Assembly: GCA_032690845.1 (NCBI GenBank) | Contig: CM064430.1 | Location: 3,706,949 to 3,770,948, forward strand | DNA from: Eleusine coracana subsp. coracana | Lineage: Eukaryota > Streptophyta > Magnoliopsida > Poales > Poaceae | Reading direction: 5' to 3' | Length of the DNA: 64,000 nucleotides | Shown here: positions 48,801 to 60,567 of the stretch, one piece after another | How positions within the stretch are numbered: position 1 is the first letter of the stretch | Layout of the letters: each line of letters begins with the position of its first letter | Translations under genes and position numbers: made by a program | Notes under the pieces: generated by a model | Seen by the model: only the letters and a program-made list of their open reading frames with translations | Told to the model about the DNA's origin: nothing | The model's database searches: none

Positions 48801-50588
48801 TCGGCGATATATCGGAATCTGGGAGTACTATTTATTAGTGTATATTTATTGGAACATTATGGATCGGAGGAATCTAGATGAACTCCGTGCGACCAGCGAT
48901 TCCGTTAACAACACCGATGACGGCTATCCATGATACATCGGAACTTGGGAGAGTACAAGGGGTATCTACTGATTTTCGGCCTAATAGCATGATTCTGGCA
49001 TGTCGTGATTAAACCTGAGTTCTTTCCGGGATGAGTTTGGTAGGTGAGTTCTGTTCGGTCGAGAACGAAACTGGTGCTCCCGCCTCCCGGGGCTACGGGT
49101 GCTACCGTGCTCGACCAACGGCCACCGCCCGATGGATAATCAACGGACCAGGTCTGAGCAGCGGGAGCTTCTCGGGACGTTTTATGAAACTTCCCTCAGA
49201 GGAATCACGAAATCTCAGATTGGTGGGTACCTTTTGTAATTGTACCTCTCAGTTTTTGTCATTTCATTTTAGCCCGAATGCATGGTTCCAGCTTCTCTCT
49301 CCAGGTATATATGCACTTTACTCTATGCATTCTGAAATTGACGATGAGCTCTGTGTGCATGGTCTTTTGTAAAATCAGCCTCCTCGTTCAGACATTGTTT
49401 GTAGTACCAGGTTATGATGTGCCCAAAGTTCTGAACTTCCGATTAAGTGATTAGGTTTGCATAGAAAAAAAAAAGGAAGAAGCAGTTCATACTTGATGAA
49501 ACGCACATCTTCCATTAATGTTTTAAGAACACAGACAGAGATATTTACTTCTAGCATATGTTGCGACTGAAAAAGAGGTTAGCCACGATGATCTGCATTG
49601 TGGTCTCGTCCCTCTTGTATATTTATCGGATGAAGGCACTCTGAACAAACGTTCGATGCCGTGTAAGCTACAAAAGTACACGATTTTTTTTTATCAAATA
49701 GTTAAAGTCATGCTTTTGTTGAACAACGGTACTAGTATTCTTCAGGCGGATCAGATGAATGACAAGAGAGAACATGTAAGTGACAGCCAACCCTGGTCGA
49801 TCTTTTCCTCTTCGTCGCCATGACCAGCACACCACCTCCCTCCTGGACTAGGTGTTATTCAACGTCCGCATGTACCGCACGAAGGAAAACTCCTTCCCTA
49901 CTGAGGCAGACGAAATTTCACATGGCCGCCTCCGTCAAATCTAGGGGCGGCACGGTTCACATCTGGTTGACGAGCCGCCGCACCCAACCTGTGATGGTCG
50001 GACATGAGGCCGGCGTCCACTTTGGCCTACCGTCGGGCCGCCTATCGCCGACCCGCTGCCCAGCCACAGGAAACGAATACTACTACCAAAAGGAAGAACA
50101 TGGGATAAATAAAATCGTATTTCCATATGAAAAATGAATGATTTTGTGTTATCTTTTCCTTTTCAAACGAATGATTGTCTCTTTCAACCTAAAAGATCAA
50201 TCAAATTACAGTTTGCCTTATTGGTCTATAATACCTATATAATAGTTTTATACTACTTTGAAATACTACTTGATACTCCTTGAAGGATTAATGTAGTATA
50301 GGTGTTCTAAACCATCGGATCAAGATATACGAACAGTCCATATTCATTTTAGCCCATTGTAAAGGTGCTTAAGAACTAGCAGGTGATAGGCTCCATGGTC
50401 ATATATATGATGACTCACTAATATTAGTTTTAGGGGTTAGTTGGTGGTATTTTGCACAATTTTTGCTTGATACGGTGCTTATTAAAGGGATATTGTCCTC
50501 GCGCTCATTTCAATTGCTAAAGCAGCAGTCGAAAATTGCAACTGCGCTATGATATCCAGCATGCTTGAAATCTGAAAGCACTTCTTCA
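48800..50588. other. Intergenic, no convincing gene
   Basis: Open frames at 49031-49372 and 49820-50137 have no recognisable domain. A near-repeat of a ~50-bp phrase (GACCAGCGATT-GTTA-AACACCG-TGACGGCTATC) occurs at about 48766-48802 and 48888-48929, a short local duplication. Otherwise I see nothing. Confidence 0.4.
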
Positions 50589-50596
50589 CTGTGTGC

Positions 50597-51150
50597 CTTG
50601 GGCGGACCTAGGCCCGGCGAGCCTGGGCACTTGCCCGGGCTCCTTGCCGTGGTGGGGAGTAAAGCAGAGTGCAGAGGGTATTAATTCGTCTAATGTAATA
50701 CAAAATATATTGGTTAGTGGCTAATGCTAGAGTCCAAATGATGCAATCTCTTCCGTCCCTGCCATTGTTAGTTCCCTTTAAATAGCTCATATCTCCGTTG
50801 CATAAATTAGTATTCTTATGCTGAGGTCCTGATACTTGGCTCCATATAAATACATCAACTAGCTCAGGTCTCTGCCAGTGCTTCTTGTTGAGCATTAATG
50901 GACCTTCATAAATCAGTTTGATAGAGAAAAGCCATGGTTGATGGCAAATTTTTAATGAATAATTTATTTTTATGTTTTAATAAAACAATTTTTGTCATAT
51001 CGTTATTTTCTTACTGTACTGAATGATGTTTAGTTTTAAAAGTGTCCTGAATACCACTGATATCTTTATTAGTGTTTGAAATGCTATGTATGTATTTGTT
51101 ACGCTTACGATGTTCGCTCAGTCTTCACAAAATTTCTGGGTTCGCCACTG
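50597..51150. mobile_element. hAT-like non-autonomous element, 0.55 kb
   Basis: The left end CTTGGGCGGACCTAG and the right end in reverse complement CAGTGGCGAACCCAG are imperfect inverted repeats; the right one fits the CAGNG start of hAT elements. An exact 8-bp repeat CTGTGTGC flanks both ends (50589-50596 and 51151-51158), extended by chance to 11 bp. No transposase. Confidence 0.7.
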
Positions 51151-51854
51151 CTGTGTGCCTTTCGTTAATGAAAAAACCATTAGGTGATAGACTGCACAGT
51201 GGCATTCATAATCCACGAATTGTTTGGAGTTCATAGATTGTACTTTGCACAATCTTTGCTACATCAGGTGGTTGGATTACTATCTAGACGGAGCAAAACA
51301 CGGACCCGCGCCACGCTGATATTGAAGCCCCAACAAACAATACGACGGCCCAATCAACAAACAATACGATGGCCCAATTACTACATTCAGTAGCCTAGAT
51401 AGCTAAGTCATGGGCCAGATGCCAAATCAATGGCAGCTATAGCCCAAACATTATCGTGCTCTCTAGAAATCCCACGGCCCACAAAATAGACCGAGACAAA
51501 CGCAGAAAATCAGTCAACCTCTAGAACATATAGAAGGAATGTACTGTACAAACATTTGAGTTCATGCATCCCGCACACGATGAATTCGCGCGATTGGGTC
51601 TTTGGGACGACCGCACCTGACTCAGATTGAACAGCTCACACACATCCGGCACGAGTGACTAACGAACGGCTCACGCTTCCCGGACACCACCAGGGTATTC
51701 GGCTGGGAGGCCTGGCAGGTCGCGAACTCTCAGCCACCTCTGAGATGGCACGCAAAGAACCTTTCATATTGCACGTTCTTTATCCCACGCCTCTTCTTCC
51801 TCCTTGACTCATCGAGCGAGCCTTTTGGACCCACCTGAGTCCATCTTTGCCCTG

Positions 51855-51860
51855 TATAAA
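51855..51860 (+). promoter_or_regulatory. TATA box of the BURP gene
   Basis: TATAAA about 76 bp upstream of the ATG, inside GCCCTGTATAAACATCACTC. The block A relic has CTATATAAG in a comparable place. Confidence 0.65.
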
Positions 51861-51935
51861 CATCACTCACCCGCCCACTGTCTTCATCGTCGATCACCTT
51901 CTCTTCTGTCAAAAGAATACCACTCGAAACCAAAC

Positions 51936-53065
51936 ATGGACTTTGCCTCCCTATTCATCGTGGCCATGGTGGCTGTTGCTTCGGCGGCAGCCGTGCCAGC
52001 GCCGGCCAGCGCCGTAGAGGAGACATTCAAAGCCTCAGCGTATCCCGTCAAGTGGACGGAACATGATTCAGCCCAGACTCCGGGTGGCCCAGAAGGCGAG
52101 GCGGCGTACCCCGTCAAGTGGACCAAAGACGCTTCAGCCCAGGCTCCGGGTGGCCCAGAAGGCGCAGCCCAGGCGGCGTACCCCGTCAAATGGACAAAAG
52201 ATGCTTCAGGCAAGACTACGGGTGGCCCAGAAGCTCAGCAGGCCGCAGGTGTGTTTTATCGTAATAACGGCACTGATTTCAATTTCTTGGATTCTTTTTT
52301 TTTTTTTTTGCGATCTCGGGTTCTGCATTTCCTGCATAATTTTTTAAAAGTTTAATTTGCCACTACATTTCAGGGCCAGCGCACGGCGGCGGTCTGCATG
52401 TGAAGCGCGGCATGCTGTTCCTCCGAAAGTCGCTGTTCCCCGGCGCTGTCCTTCCGCAAGGAACCAGACTCGCCGGCAAGTCCATGATGCGGATGCGGGA
52501 TGCAGAGCCCTTCAACTTCAGCCTCAAGGTCAGGGAGCTGGAGCAGATGCTGAAAGTTTTCCGGATCACTCCCGGATCTGCGAGAGCGGAGCAGGTTCTG
52601 AAGACATTGCAAACGTGCGACTGCAGCAGCTCTGCGGACCCGCACGTGTGCGCCACGTCGGATCAAGCAGAGCTCCAGTTTGCTGCGCAGGTTCTCGGAA
52701 CCAGCGGCAAACGCCTTCGTCGAGTCATCTCCTCCGTGCAAGCAGCAGCCAACAAGGAACCCGACGTCTACGCCGTCGCGGCGAACGGGATTTCTCGCAT
52801 CGTCGGGGGAGGAGCTGCGCTCGTCGCGTGCCACCCGATGGACTTCCCGTACACGGTCCGCTATTGTCATCGCCCTTCAAAGGTCGAGGCGTTCCTCGTC
52901 AAGCTCACCGGCGTCGGAGGTGGTGCAACGGCTGCAACCGTTTGCCACAAAGACACGACTACGTGGGACTCGACGTATTTCGACCTGCTCAACGCGACTC
53001 GTGGTGAGGAAATATGCCATTTCATGCCACATAATTATGTTCTGTGGGTGAAAATGGATGTGTGA
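51936..53065 (+). CDS. BURP-domain protein (RD22/USP-like), secreted
   Basis: BURP proteins are plant-specific cell-wall or apoplast proteins linked to development and stress; their biochemical action is largely unknown, though some are peptide cyclases. Exons 51936-52248 and 52374-53065 (GT-AG; donor GCAG|GTGTG, acceptor ATTTCAG) give 334 aa. Residues 1-26 are a signal peptide. Residues about 35-100 hold three repeats of the type AYPVKWT-D-SA-PGGPEG. The BURP domain runs from about 118 (MLFLRKSLFPG) to the end. Its four Cys-His pairs lie at 257-258, 269-270, 295-296 and 319-320, spaced X10, X24 and X22, which fits the family's CH pattern. Repeat type and order resemble RD22. It is the intact partner of the relic at 28344-28499. 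Confidence 0.92.
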
Positions 53066-53838
53066 CTCATTCCTAACCTCAAAAGCCTGGATCAGTATCT
53101 AATTAATCTAAGTATAGAAATGACAAGAAGACACTACAGTAGTAGGTCTAGTATAGTACTAGTCCTACTCCGTATATGACCAACCTGTGGTCACTTAAAT
53201 CTAGATTCCTGCCTGAAATAGGAGTCCCTACCAATCCCCCTATACCTACGTGACCTATATTGTTGTAAAAGTGGATGTGATATGTTCAACAAAGAGGAAA
53301 TACATAGTACCATCTATTATTACTACACAGTATCTCTTGTCTACATTACTACCTGTGAACTTGTTTTTCTTGCTCGTTGGTAACACCTATGACTGTTGCT
53401 GGAAATACAAGGACCATTCATGACCACCTTTTTTTTAATAACGAGAGTGATGCGTGTGCCTTGATGTTTCACAAGGAACTGTACTAATAATAAGAATGAA
53501 CTACTAAAGTGATTATTCTGTCAATAATCTCTGTTTGTTGGCTCAAGCAAAGCACTGATTGAACAACTGCATACTTCCATACAGAGTAAACAGGATTTCG
53601 ATGCTTAGGAAACACAACTGTCCAATTCTTGTATGATTGATCTGGGTGGAACATACAATGATTTTCCAGTTTAAGAACATGTTGGCAAGGCCACATTTCC
53701 ATATCTGAAACAAAATGCAACAATATAATTGAAAACATTGTCGATGAGCCTAGTATAATTTGTTTCTTCTCAAGCACAACAAGCATACAAGATGACTAAT
53801 AAAACAATGTTCTGCTTTTAAAGTGACGACCAGGTGCC

Positions 53839-56617
53839 TTATTCTTGGGACACATACGGAACCACATCAATGCATATTTCACGCCTAGAGAAGCTACCTA
53901 GCATCTGGCAGAACGCCTTAGCCTCGCTTTCAGTAATTGAATGATTGAAAGTTATTGTCAACTTTTTTAGCACTGTTTCCCAGTTGAATAGTTGCTTCAT
54001 GAAAGTAACTTCATGTTCAGAGTCTCCCAACGCAATGATTTCTACTTCTCGGAGGCTATTCAACATCAGCTTTTCGGTTTCCCTTGCTGACCACAAATGC
54101 AACCAGGTGTACAGAATACCTGACATAAGTGCATATATAGTAATCTTCATAAGATTAGTTCATATTTCCAGATGATATTAGATGAGATGAAAAACAAGAT
54201 AAGTATCATATTGCTTGACACTTTTATAAAGACATCAACAATAATAATAACCAAATAATACCACCTAGACATTAGTCTAAAGCTCAACAGATTCCAGAAG
54301 TATTTATCAAGTTTCACAAATCCTCAGCATCATCCTAGGTGCACAACATCACATATTCAAGATGATTTTCAATTGACATTAGGTTACGCCACAGAAGTAT
54401 GGATACTTTCAAGAATACTATGTACCCAAAGCTTACTATAAAATCTTCAAATGCCTAAGTTCCATTATCAAAACGAAGCCTCTCATTCAGCAACTCAACT
54501 TGTTGTATTTGTAACTCAAGTAGTATACCCCTCGGTCAAAACTCATTATTATATAGCATATTTTCTCAGAAATATGACGTACAACAGATAACCTTCATGA
54601 AAAAAATATAACCTTGCAACAAATGCATAGGGCCAGTAGGAAATAAGGCCTTGGCGAGCCAAGAAATGCATATGTATATGTATATATATTATATAAACAA
54701 AGGATAACTTTACCTGCATATTAGTGACAGTAAATACCAGAATCAGCCTTTTGATACCAGAACACATCCTAAGAACATGGAATAAGCTGGGGCCAAAGGC
54801 ATGTCCATTTGCCACTACATGCAGTTGCAAAGTCGTGGTAGCAGGGATCATTGTCATGTCATTCATGTAGTTCTGACAGTCATATAACCTCTGTGTCGTA
54901 GAAAGGCACAAAAAAGAGGATCTGATAAGGCAGTTGTCTGATAGAATGAAACTGAAATATCTCATTCTAAATGATTATTATAAACTGGCAATTGTTGTTA
55001 ATATGCAGGAAATGGCTGTTTATAAGCTAATACTCAAGATTTTATAAAATCTCACAGTTAAACTGAACTCCCTAAGAAAAGTACTTTGGATCTCATGTCT
55101 CACCAAATACTTGGAAAGAGTGAAGATTTGGCTCAGTAATCTTGCAGTGACTTCATCACAGCAATGGAAATGAGCATCTTTTATATATATAGCCATTCTC
55201 AGATACCATCATCAACTCGACAACAATGTCAATCTCCAACAATCGCATCGGACAAACAGTCCAGACCAGGGATCCCTTACTTGATAGCATACCAGTTGCA
55301 ATTGGTATATAAGGCTATATTTCTCCTAAATATTCTGCAAGATGCATATAAAGTATGTCATAGGTACTCTTCATGGTGGTTAATTTTATCATCATAACAA
55401 GTATTAGGACATTGTGCGAATGTTTCTTTTCTTTCTTTATTTTTATTTTTGGGTATTATTTTGAGGACCCTTCTTGCTAATGGTGATGACACATAGAACA
55501 CTTAGATAGAATACAAATGTTGACATTCAATTCTCAAACCAGCGCCCAAAGTTAAAACATGTGCGCACTTGAAAACTGATAATTCTAAATGAGAGAGAGA
55601 GTGAAATTCACCCGAAAATACACCAGTGTGAGAATAAGACTTTGGACAATCTTGAAATGCTGCAGGAGCCTTGGACAAGAGCGATTGCTTGTGAAGTTTT
55701 TTGGTCCATATACCAAAAAGCAGGCGGGCTTCAGCCGTCAGACTTGTTTCATCTCACCAAGATGCACCGAACTTGGATCATATGGAACCATCCACGCGAG
55801 ACACTTAAGCTGGGGGGCAAGATGTCAGCAACCGGTTGATCCTGACTACCATAAAAGCAGTGTTCAACTCTTAAATGCTCAAGAGCCGGTGCCACAATGG
55901 TGAGCTGCTGCAAATCATTCAGACCCTGGAGCTCTATTCGCAGGAGAGACTCACAATTGACCGTGAGTTTGTTCAGCCCTCGGGAGTCAAGGACGCTGAG
56001 CTTCTGCAAGCATGAGCACCGCCGCGAGGAAATGGCGTCGCCAAGGTCGCATGGAACTTGGAATCGGATACGGCTTAGATAGAGCTCGGTGAGCCCGGCA
56101 AAGACGCCGGCGGGCGACACGGCGAGGCTGAGAAACCCTAGGTCGAGTTCGACCACGGTGGCGCTCTGGAAGCAGGGCAGCTCAATGGCGCTTCTTCGCG
56201 CGCACCTTACGTCGTCTCCGCTCTCGGGCTTTCCCCGCGGCACCAAATTCCGGAAGCTTAGGATGCCGGAGACGCGGCCCGCAGCGACGGGGAGCCAGGA
56301 CGCCACAGACTCCGGGGACGCGTCCCGGGTCGCGATGCGGAGGAAGCAGAGAGCCCCAACATGAGCGTCGAGGGCGTCATGGATGCGGTCGGCTCGAGGG
56401 GCCTAAAGGAAGTCGAGCTCCGGGAGGAGCGCCCAGACGCGGCGCCTGCGGCGGGAGAGGACGCTGGTCTGACCGGCGGCCAAGGAACCGATGCGGCGGA
56501 GGATGAGGAGCAGGATGTCGTCGCGGAGCGTGCTAAAAGGCGGTCCTCGTCGGAATCCGCAACGAAAGAGGAGAGATCTGTGCGCTTGACGGCGACCTTG
56601 CCGCCGCTCATCTCCAT
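53839..56617 (-). pseudogene. F-box/LRR/FBD gene, broken copy in block B
   Basis: F-box proteins of this type are substrate receptors of SCF ubiquitin ligases. Recognisable parts on the minus strand: ATG at 56617 (MEMSGGKVAVKRTDLS); F-box FSTLRDDILLLILRRIGSLA with TSVLSRRRRR; LRR-like stretch to about 55758; exon 54890-54714 (TTLQLHVVANGHAFG, HVLRMCSGIKRLILV); last exon 54135-53839 (LNSLREVEIIALGDSEHEVTF), an FBD ending. Three lesions are visible. The frame from the ATG shifts right after DEDRL. A TAG follows the F-box (56405-56403). A 7-nt deletion in the last exon shifts the frame relative to the block A remnant. It is therefore probably a pseudogene; unusual splicing cannot fully rescue it. 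Confidence 0.75.
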
Positions 56618-56937
56618 GGAAAGAGGAGGGAAAAGAATTTTTGTTGTTTATTTTCTTTTTTCTTTTTACGGAGAGGGGAAAGAATTTGTGACCACACTGC
56701 ACTGTCCAGTAGAGTAGGCGAATATTCTTGTTTTAAGGATTTTGACAAAAGAAGAAGAAGACAGGGTTTCGGGGCTAGAAGTGATTCATCAGAAGAAAAA
56801 GAAAATGAAAGTTTCTTTGTGGAAATCAAAGGTTGACAAAGGAAATCCAAAAGTTTAGTAGGCAAATGTCAAGTTTATGGTCAAATAAACGCAGACTTTT
56901 TTCTTTACCAAGTCAGCAGGGAAGATCTTTACTTGTA

Positions 56938-57638
56938 TCTCTATAATCTATTAATTGAGGTACGGTCGTCCACTTCATATCTACAAAGTTAGAGATTGAA
57001 TCCAAATCGATTTCGTACCTTCTATATCAAGTATCAAATTTTAAAAATCATAACTCCCATCCGGAGCTCAAATGAGGTAAACATGAACTCTATCTCGTAG
57101 CTCTTGAAATATTCTATAACTTTGGTATTCAATAGAAGTCCAGATCCTGCAGTTTTGATTTCCAAATATGCGATGCAAAAATATTTGTTCTGATTCGGAC
57201 TTCTCTGCACAGGTCTCTGTGCGGGACTCATATCTACTAGTTCCATAGTCCAAATAATATGATCCATATATGTTTCAAAAAGGTCTTAACAAGATCTACA
57301 ACTTTCGTGTTTTAACTTTTTCCATTAGAGCAAATATTCAATTTCAAAATCACATTGCAATACAGTGCTATTTCTGGAATCTGTGAATTGATTTTTTCTT
57401 TCGGATAAAGCTTCTATAATATGATAAAAAATGATGATAAAATTGGTACTTTTGATATATAAAATGATATATTAAAAATCGTCAACGATAATACAAATAT
57501 AATTTTTCATATAAAAAATGTCAATAATATTATATATATATATATATATAATAATTATATTGTGTAAATAATTTATATTTAAATTATAAAAAATATTTTA
57601 TTTTTTTAAAATTGCTAAACGTACGGATACTTTGCTAG
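56938..57638 (+). mobile_element. Possible non-autonomous Helitron, 0.7 kb
   Basis: It starts TCTCTATAATCTATTAATTG after an A (56937) and ends GGATACTTTGCTAG before a T (57639), with a small GTAC-centred palindrome before the end. These fit the A|TC...CTAG|T pattern of Helitrons. No empty site is available here, so the ends are less certain than for the 3.1-kb element. It contains a (TA)n run at about 57531-57550. Confidence 0.5.
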
Positions 57639-57639
57639 T

Positions 57640-58100
57640 TTTTATATATAAAAGAATGTAGACCTTAAATACATTTCGTATTGACTGGAGATAAGTCTGA
57701 AGATATTAAGACCGACAAGTGATTTTACGACGTGTTTATTTTTTAGCTTAGAGTGTCAAAACACAGCTTGTCAATTTATGGATTCCGAAAAAAGTTGGGT
57801 TGTAAGAATTGGTACTAGATTGTGGATTTTATCACAATTGAAGCTTTGACTGTGATGTAGAATATGTTTTTTTTACTAGAATAATTTTGGAAAACACGTG
57901 CAGAAGACAGTGTACGGTTTAGCCGTTAAGGACACAACAATTCGTGACCTCAGGTGGGCATGATCCAATAATATGTGACCGTGTTTTTATTCTTAGGAGT
58001 ACCATGACAGATGTCGAAGCCACTAGCCAGTGGTTCCTAAACCGAGGTTCATGAAAAACTAACATTGGAGTACATATACGAGTATAGTGCAATATCTGAC
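57640..58100. other. 3' flank of the P450 gene
   Basis: AT-rich DNA without a gene, downstream of the minus-strand P450. No clear polyadenylation signal was singled out. Confidence 0.4.
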
Positions 58101-58103
58101 TGG

Positions 58104-59720
58104 TTACTCCTCGGCGGCGGTGGCGGCGACGTAGAGGCGCGCCGGTAGCCTGGGTTCCGCTACGGCGACGAGCGGCACTTTCCTGCGCGTAGACAGCCCG
58201 AAGTGCTCCTCCATGCTGACGTCCTCTGGCGCCACGCCGTCCGGCAGCCGCCACTGGAACCCCTGCAGCATGGTCGCCACCCCCACCGTGACCACCTTCA
58301 TGGCTAGCCCGAGCGCGGGGCAGATCCGCCGCCCGGCGCCAAACGGCAGCAGCTCGAAGTGGGCCCCGCGCACGTCCACGTCCACGCCACGGCCCGTCAG
58401 GAACCGCTCGGGCCGGAACGCGTGGGGCGCGTCGGGCCACGACGCCGGGTCGCGCGCCACGGCCCACACGTTCACCAGCACGCGGGCCCCCGCGGGCACG
58501 TCGTACCCGCCCACCTCCACGTCCTCGCGTGCGTGGTGCGGGACCAGCAGCGGGCCCACCGGGTGCAGGCGCATCGTCTCCTTCACCACCGCGTCCAGGT
58601 AGGGGAGGTCGGGGAGGTCGCGCTCCGTCACCCACCTCTCGCTGCCCACCACGCGGTCGAGCTCGTCCGTGGCGGCGGCCATGGCGTCCGGCCGAAGGAG
58701 CAGCTCCGTCATTGCCCACTCCATCGTCACCGCCGAGCTCTCGGTCCCGCCGGCGATGATGTCCTGGATGAACGCCTTCACGCCGTCACGTGTCAGCTTG
58801 GCCTCCGCCTCCGCCTCCTGGTTGTCGTTGTTGACCTTGTCCTCCTCGACGCGTTGCAGCAGCACGTCGACGAGGTCCCTCGCCTCGCCGGCGGCTTCCT
58901 CCCGCCGCCGCTCCTCGTGGTCGTGGAGGATCTGCTCGTAGAATCTATCGAACAACTCACGCAGCGCCCTCATCCGCCGCACGTGGCCCTGCACGTCGAG
59001 CCACCCGAGCCACGGGACCCACTCGCCGATGTTGCTCACGGCGCCGGTCACCGCGAACGCCTCATCAAGCGCGCCACGGAACGCCTCGCCCTCCGCGCTG
59101 CCGTAGCAGCCCGACCACTTCTCACCGACCGCCATCCGCAGGATATTCCGCAGCGTGAGTCGCGCCAGGTGCTCCCTGACCGCCATGTGGCGCGCGGCGT
59201 GGTCGAACACGCCGCGCGCGAGCGCGCGCATCTCCTCGTCGCGCACGCGGGCGAACGAGTCCACGCGGCGCGCGGAGAAGAGCTCCGTGGCGCACAGCTT
59301 GCGGGCCATGCGCCAGTAGGGTCCGTAGGGGGTGTGGACGATGCCGAGGTAGCCGTAGGAGGTGATCTCGCCGGCGGCCGTGCGCGGTCGGTCGGCGAGG
59401 GCGAGGTCGTGGGTCTTGAGGACGAGACGGGCCGCGTCGGCGGAGGAGGCCACCACGGCGTGGTGGGACCCGAGGCGGAGGTGCATCAGCGGGCCGTGGC
59501 GGGCCGCGAGAGCCGCCAGCGCGCGGTGCGGCGGGAGTGGGCCCGTCACAGCGCCGAGGCTGCCGAACACGGGCCAGCCACGAGGGCCGGGTGGGAGTCT
59601 CAGCGGCTTCTTCCGCCTGCTACGCGGTGAAGAAACGACTGATTTGAGGACGGCCATGACGAAGATGGCCACCAAGGCCACTGCCATGGACGCTGTTGCT
59701 GACAGCTTATTGAGCTCCAT
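58104..59720 (-). CDS. Cytochrome P450, CYP71 clan (CYP92-like), intronless
   Basis: A membrane-anchored heme monooxygenase of the ER. The uninterrupted 538-residue frame starts with an N-terminal anchor (about 11-30), then the Pro-rich hinge LPPGPRGWP (42-50). Other landmarks are YGPYWRMARKLC (132-143), the I-helix AGGTESS (323-329), the K-helix ExxR KETMRLH (380-386), the FRPERF motif (435-440) and the heme loop PFGAGRRICPA with the axial Cys at 467. The residue two past the Cys is Ala where Gly is usual. AGGTESS and ELFSARRVDSF resemble CYP92 enzymes, which include terpenoid-cleaving and flavonoid-related members; the substrate cannot be read from sequence. Most CYP71-clan genes have one conserved intron, and none is present here. 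The ATG at 59720 follows a TATA box at about 59806-59813. Confidence 0.9.
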   Translation of the reverse strand: MELNKLSATASMAVALVAIFVMAVLKSVVSSPRSRRKKPLRLPPGPRGWPVFGSLGAVTGPLPPHRALAALAARHGPLMHLRLGSHHAVVASSADAARLVLKTHDLALADRPRTAAGEITSYGYLGIVHTPYGPYWRMARKLCATELFSARRVDSFARVRDEEMRALARGVFDHAARHMAVREHLARLTLRNILRMAVGEKWSGCYGSAEGEAFRGALDEAFAVTGAVSNIGEWVPWLGWLDVQGHVRRMRALRELFDRFYEQILHDHEERRREEAAGEARDLVDVLLQRVEEDKVNNDNQEAEAEAKLTRDGVKAFIQDIIAGGTESSAVTMEWAMTELLLRPDAMAAATDELDRVVGSERWVTERDLPDLPYLDAVVKETMRLHPVGPLLVPHHAREDVEVGGYDVPAGARVLVNVWAVARDPASWPDAPHAFRPERFLTGRGVDVDVRGAHFELLPFGAGRRICPALGLAMKVVTVGVATMLQGFQWRLPDGVAPEDVSMEEHFGLSTRRKVPLVAVAEPRLPARLYVAATAAEE

Positions 59721-59805
59721 TATTTGGTGGAAATGGAAGCCTTAGCAGTGTCACTTCTTGGAGCGTGTACTATTACTCTGAGAAAAGGAGATGCGTGGTG
59801 GTGGC

Positions 59806-59813
59806 TTATATAT
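59806..59813 (-). promoter_or_regulatory. TATA box of the P450 gene
   Basis: Minus strand reads CACTATATATAAGCC, about 90 bp upstream of the ATG. Confidence 0.6.
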
Positions 59814-59829
59814 AGTGAGGACTTTTTGT

Positions 59830-60560
59830 TCAGCTAGGTTTTATTATATTATTATTTGAGGCTGCTGCATTTTGGTCAATCACGATATACACATTGTTGC
59901 AATGCAAAGAATATAGTGGTGGCTGCTGCTTCTACAGAATAAGTGGTGGGTGCCCCTGGAGAGAAATATCATCCCAGAAATGAATTGAATGGTTTGGGTG
60001 CAACAGATCGTCCAGTCAACGACAAATATGTACGAAGATGGTGAAACTGTTTTTTTTTTTCCTAAGTTTGAGCTGACACTGAACTCTGAGCAAACACAAT
60101 CGTTCCGTAAGAAAAGTTGAAAGTTACTATTGCCTGACGCACTTGCATTTAATTTCGTGCATGCTCCTTTTTCGTGTGTAAATCATATCATATGCTCCAA
60201 ACAGGGGGAAAAAATGGTCGAAAATGTTACGGGATATTGCGTCAGTAATATTTTGTTACGAGATTTACCAAGAACATGTGAGGCCATGTGCTTTGCTTTC
60301 TTTCAGGTACAGTATACATAGGAATGTAACATGCCATGGGGCCTTGGCATTTTGCAGATATGAACATAAAGTAACATGCGAGAGCCGCACAACCGTCTGT
60401 TCATTGCATATATTGCTCAAGCTTCAGGTTCACATGATGAAGCAACAGGCAAATTAGTTCTAGAGATGAAAAAAAAAATCACGTTTTCATGCTGTGTGGA
60501 ATGGACTAATAATGAACGCAATGCAAGTTGCCAAAGGCAAGGTGCCATTTACGTCAGTGT
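59830..60560. other. Intergenic, no gene seen
   Basis: AT-rich upstream DNA of the P450 gene and 3' flank of the RING gene. The open frames are short and unsupported. Confidence 0.4.
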
Positions 60561-60567
60561 CAGATTA

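Larger units (their letters stand above)
41764..54672. repeat. Segmental duplication, block B (copy of 13138-36877)
   Basis: Carries the better preserved set: intact ABCC gene, intact BURP gene and a broken F-box/FBD gene that extends beyond the shared part. It lies in direct orientation, 4.9 kb downstream of block A. It lacks the Harbinger, CACTA, Stowaway, Helitron and LINE insertions of block A but has an hAT-like element of its own (50597-51150). Confidence 0.88.

Noticed and set aside
57529..57552. (TA)n tract
   Set aside because: Simple microsatellite, not informative by itself.
58359..59630. 423-codon plus-strand frame opposite the P450
   Set aside because: Shadow of the GC-rich P450 gene; His/Arg/Val-rich with no motif.
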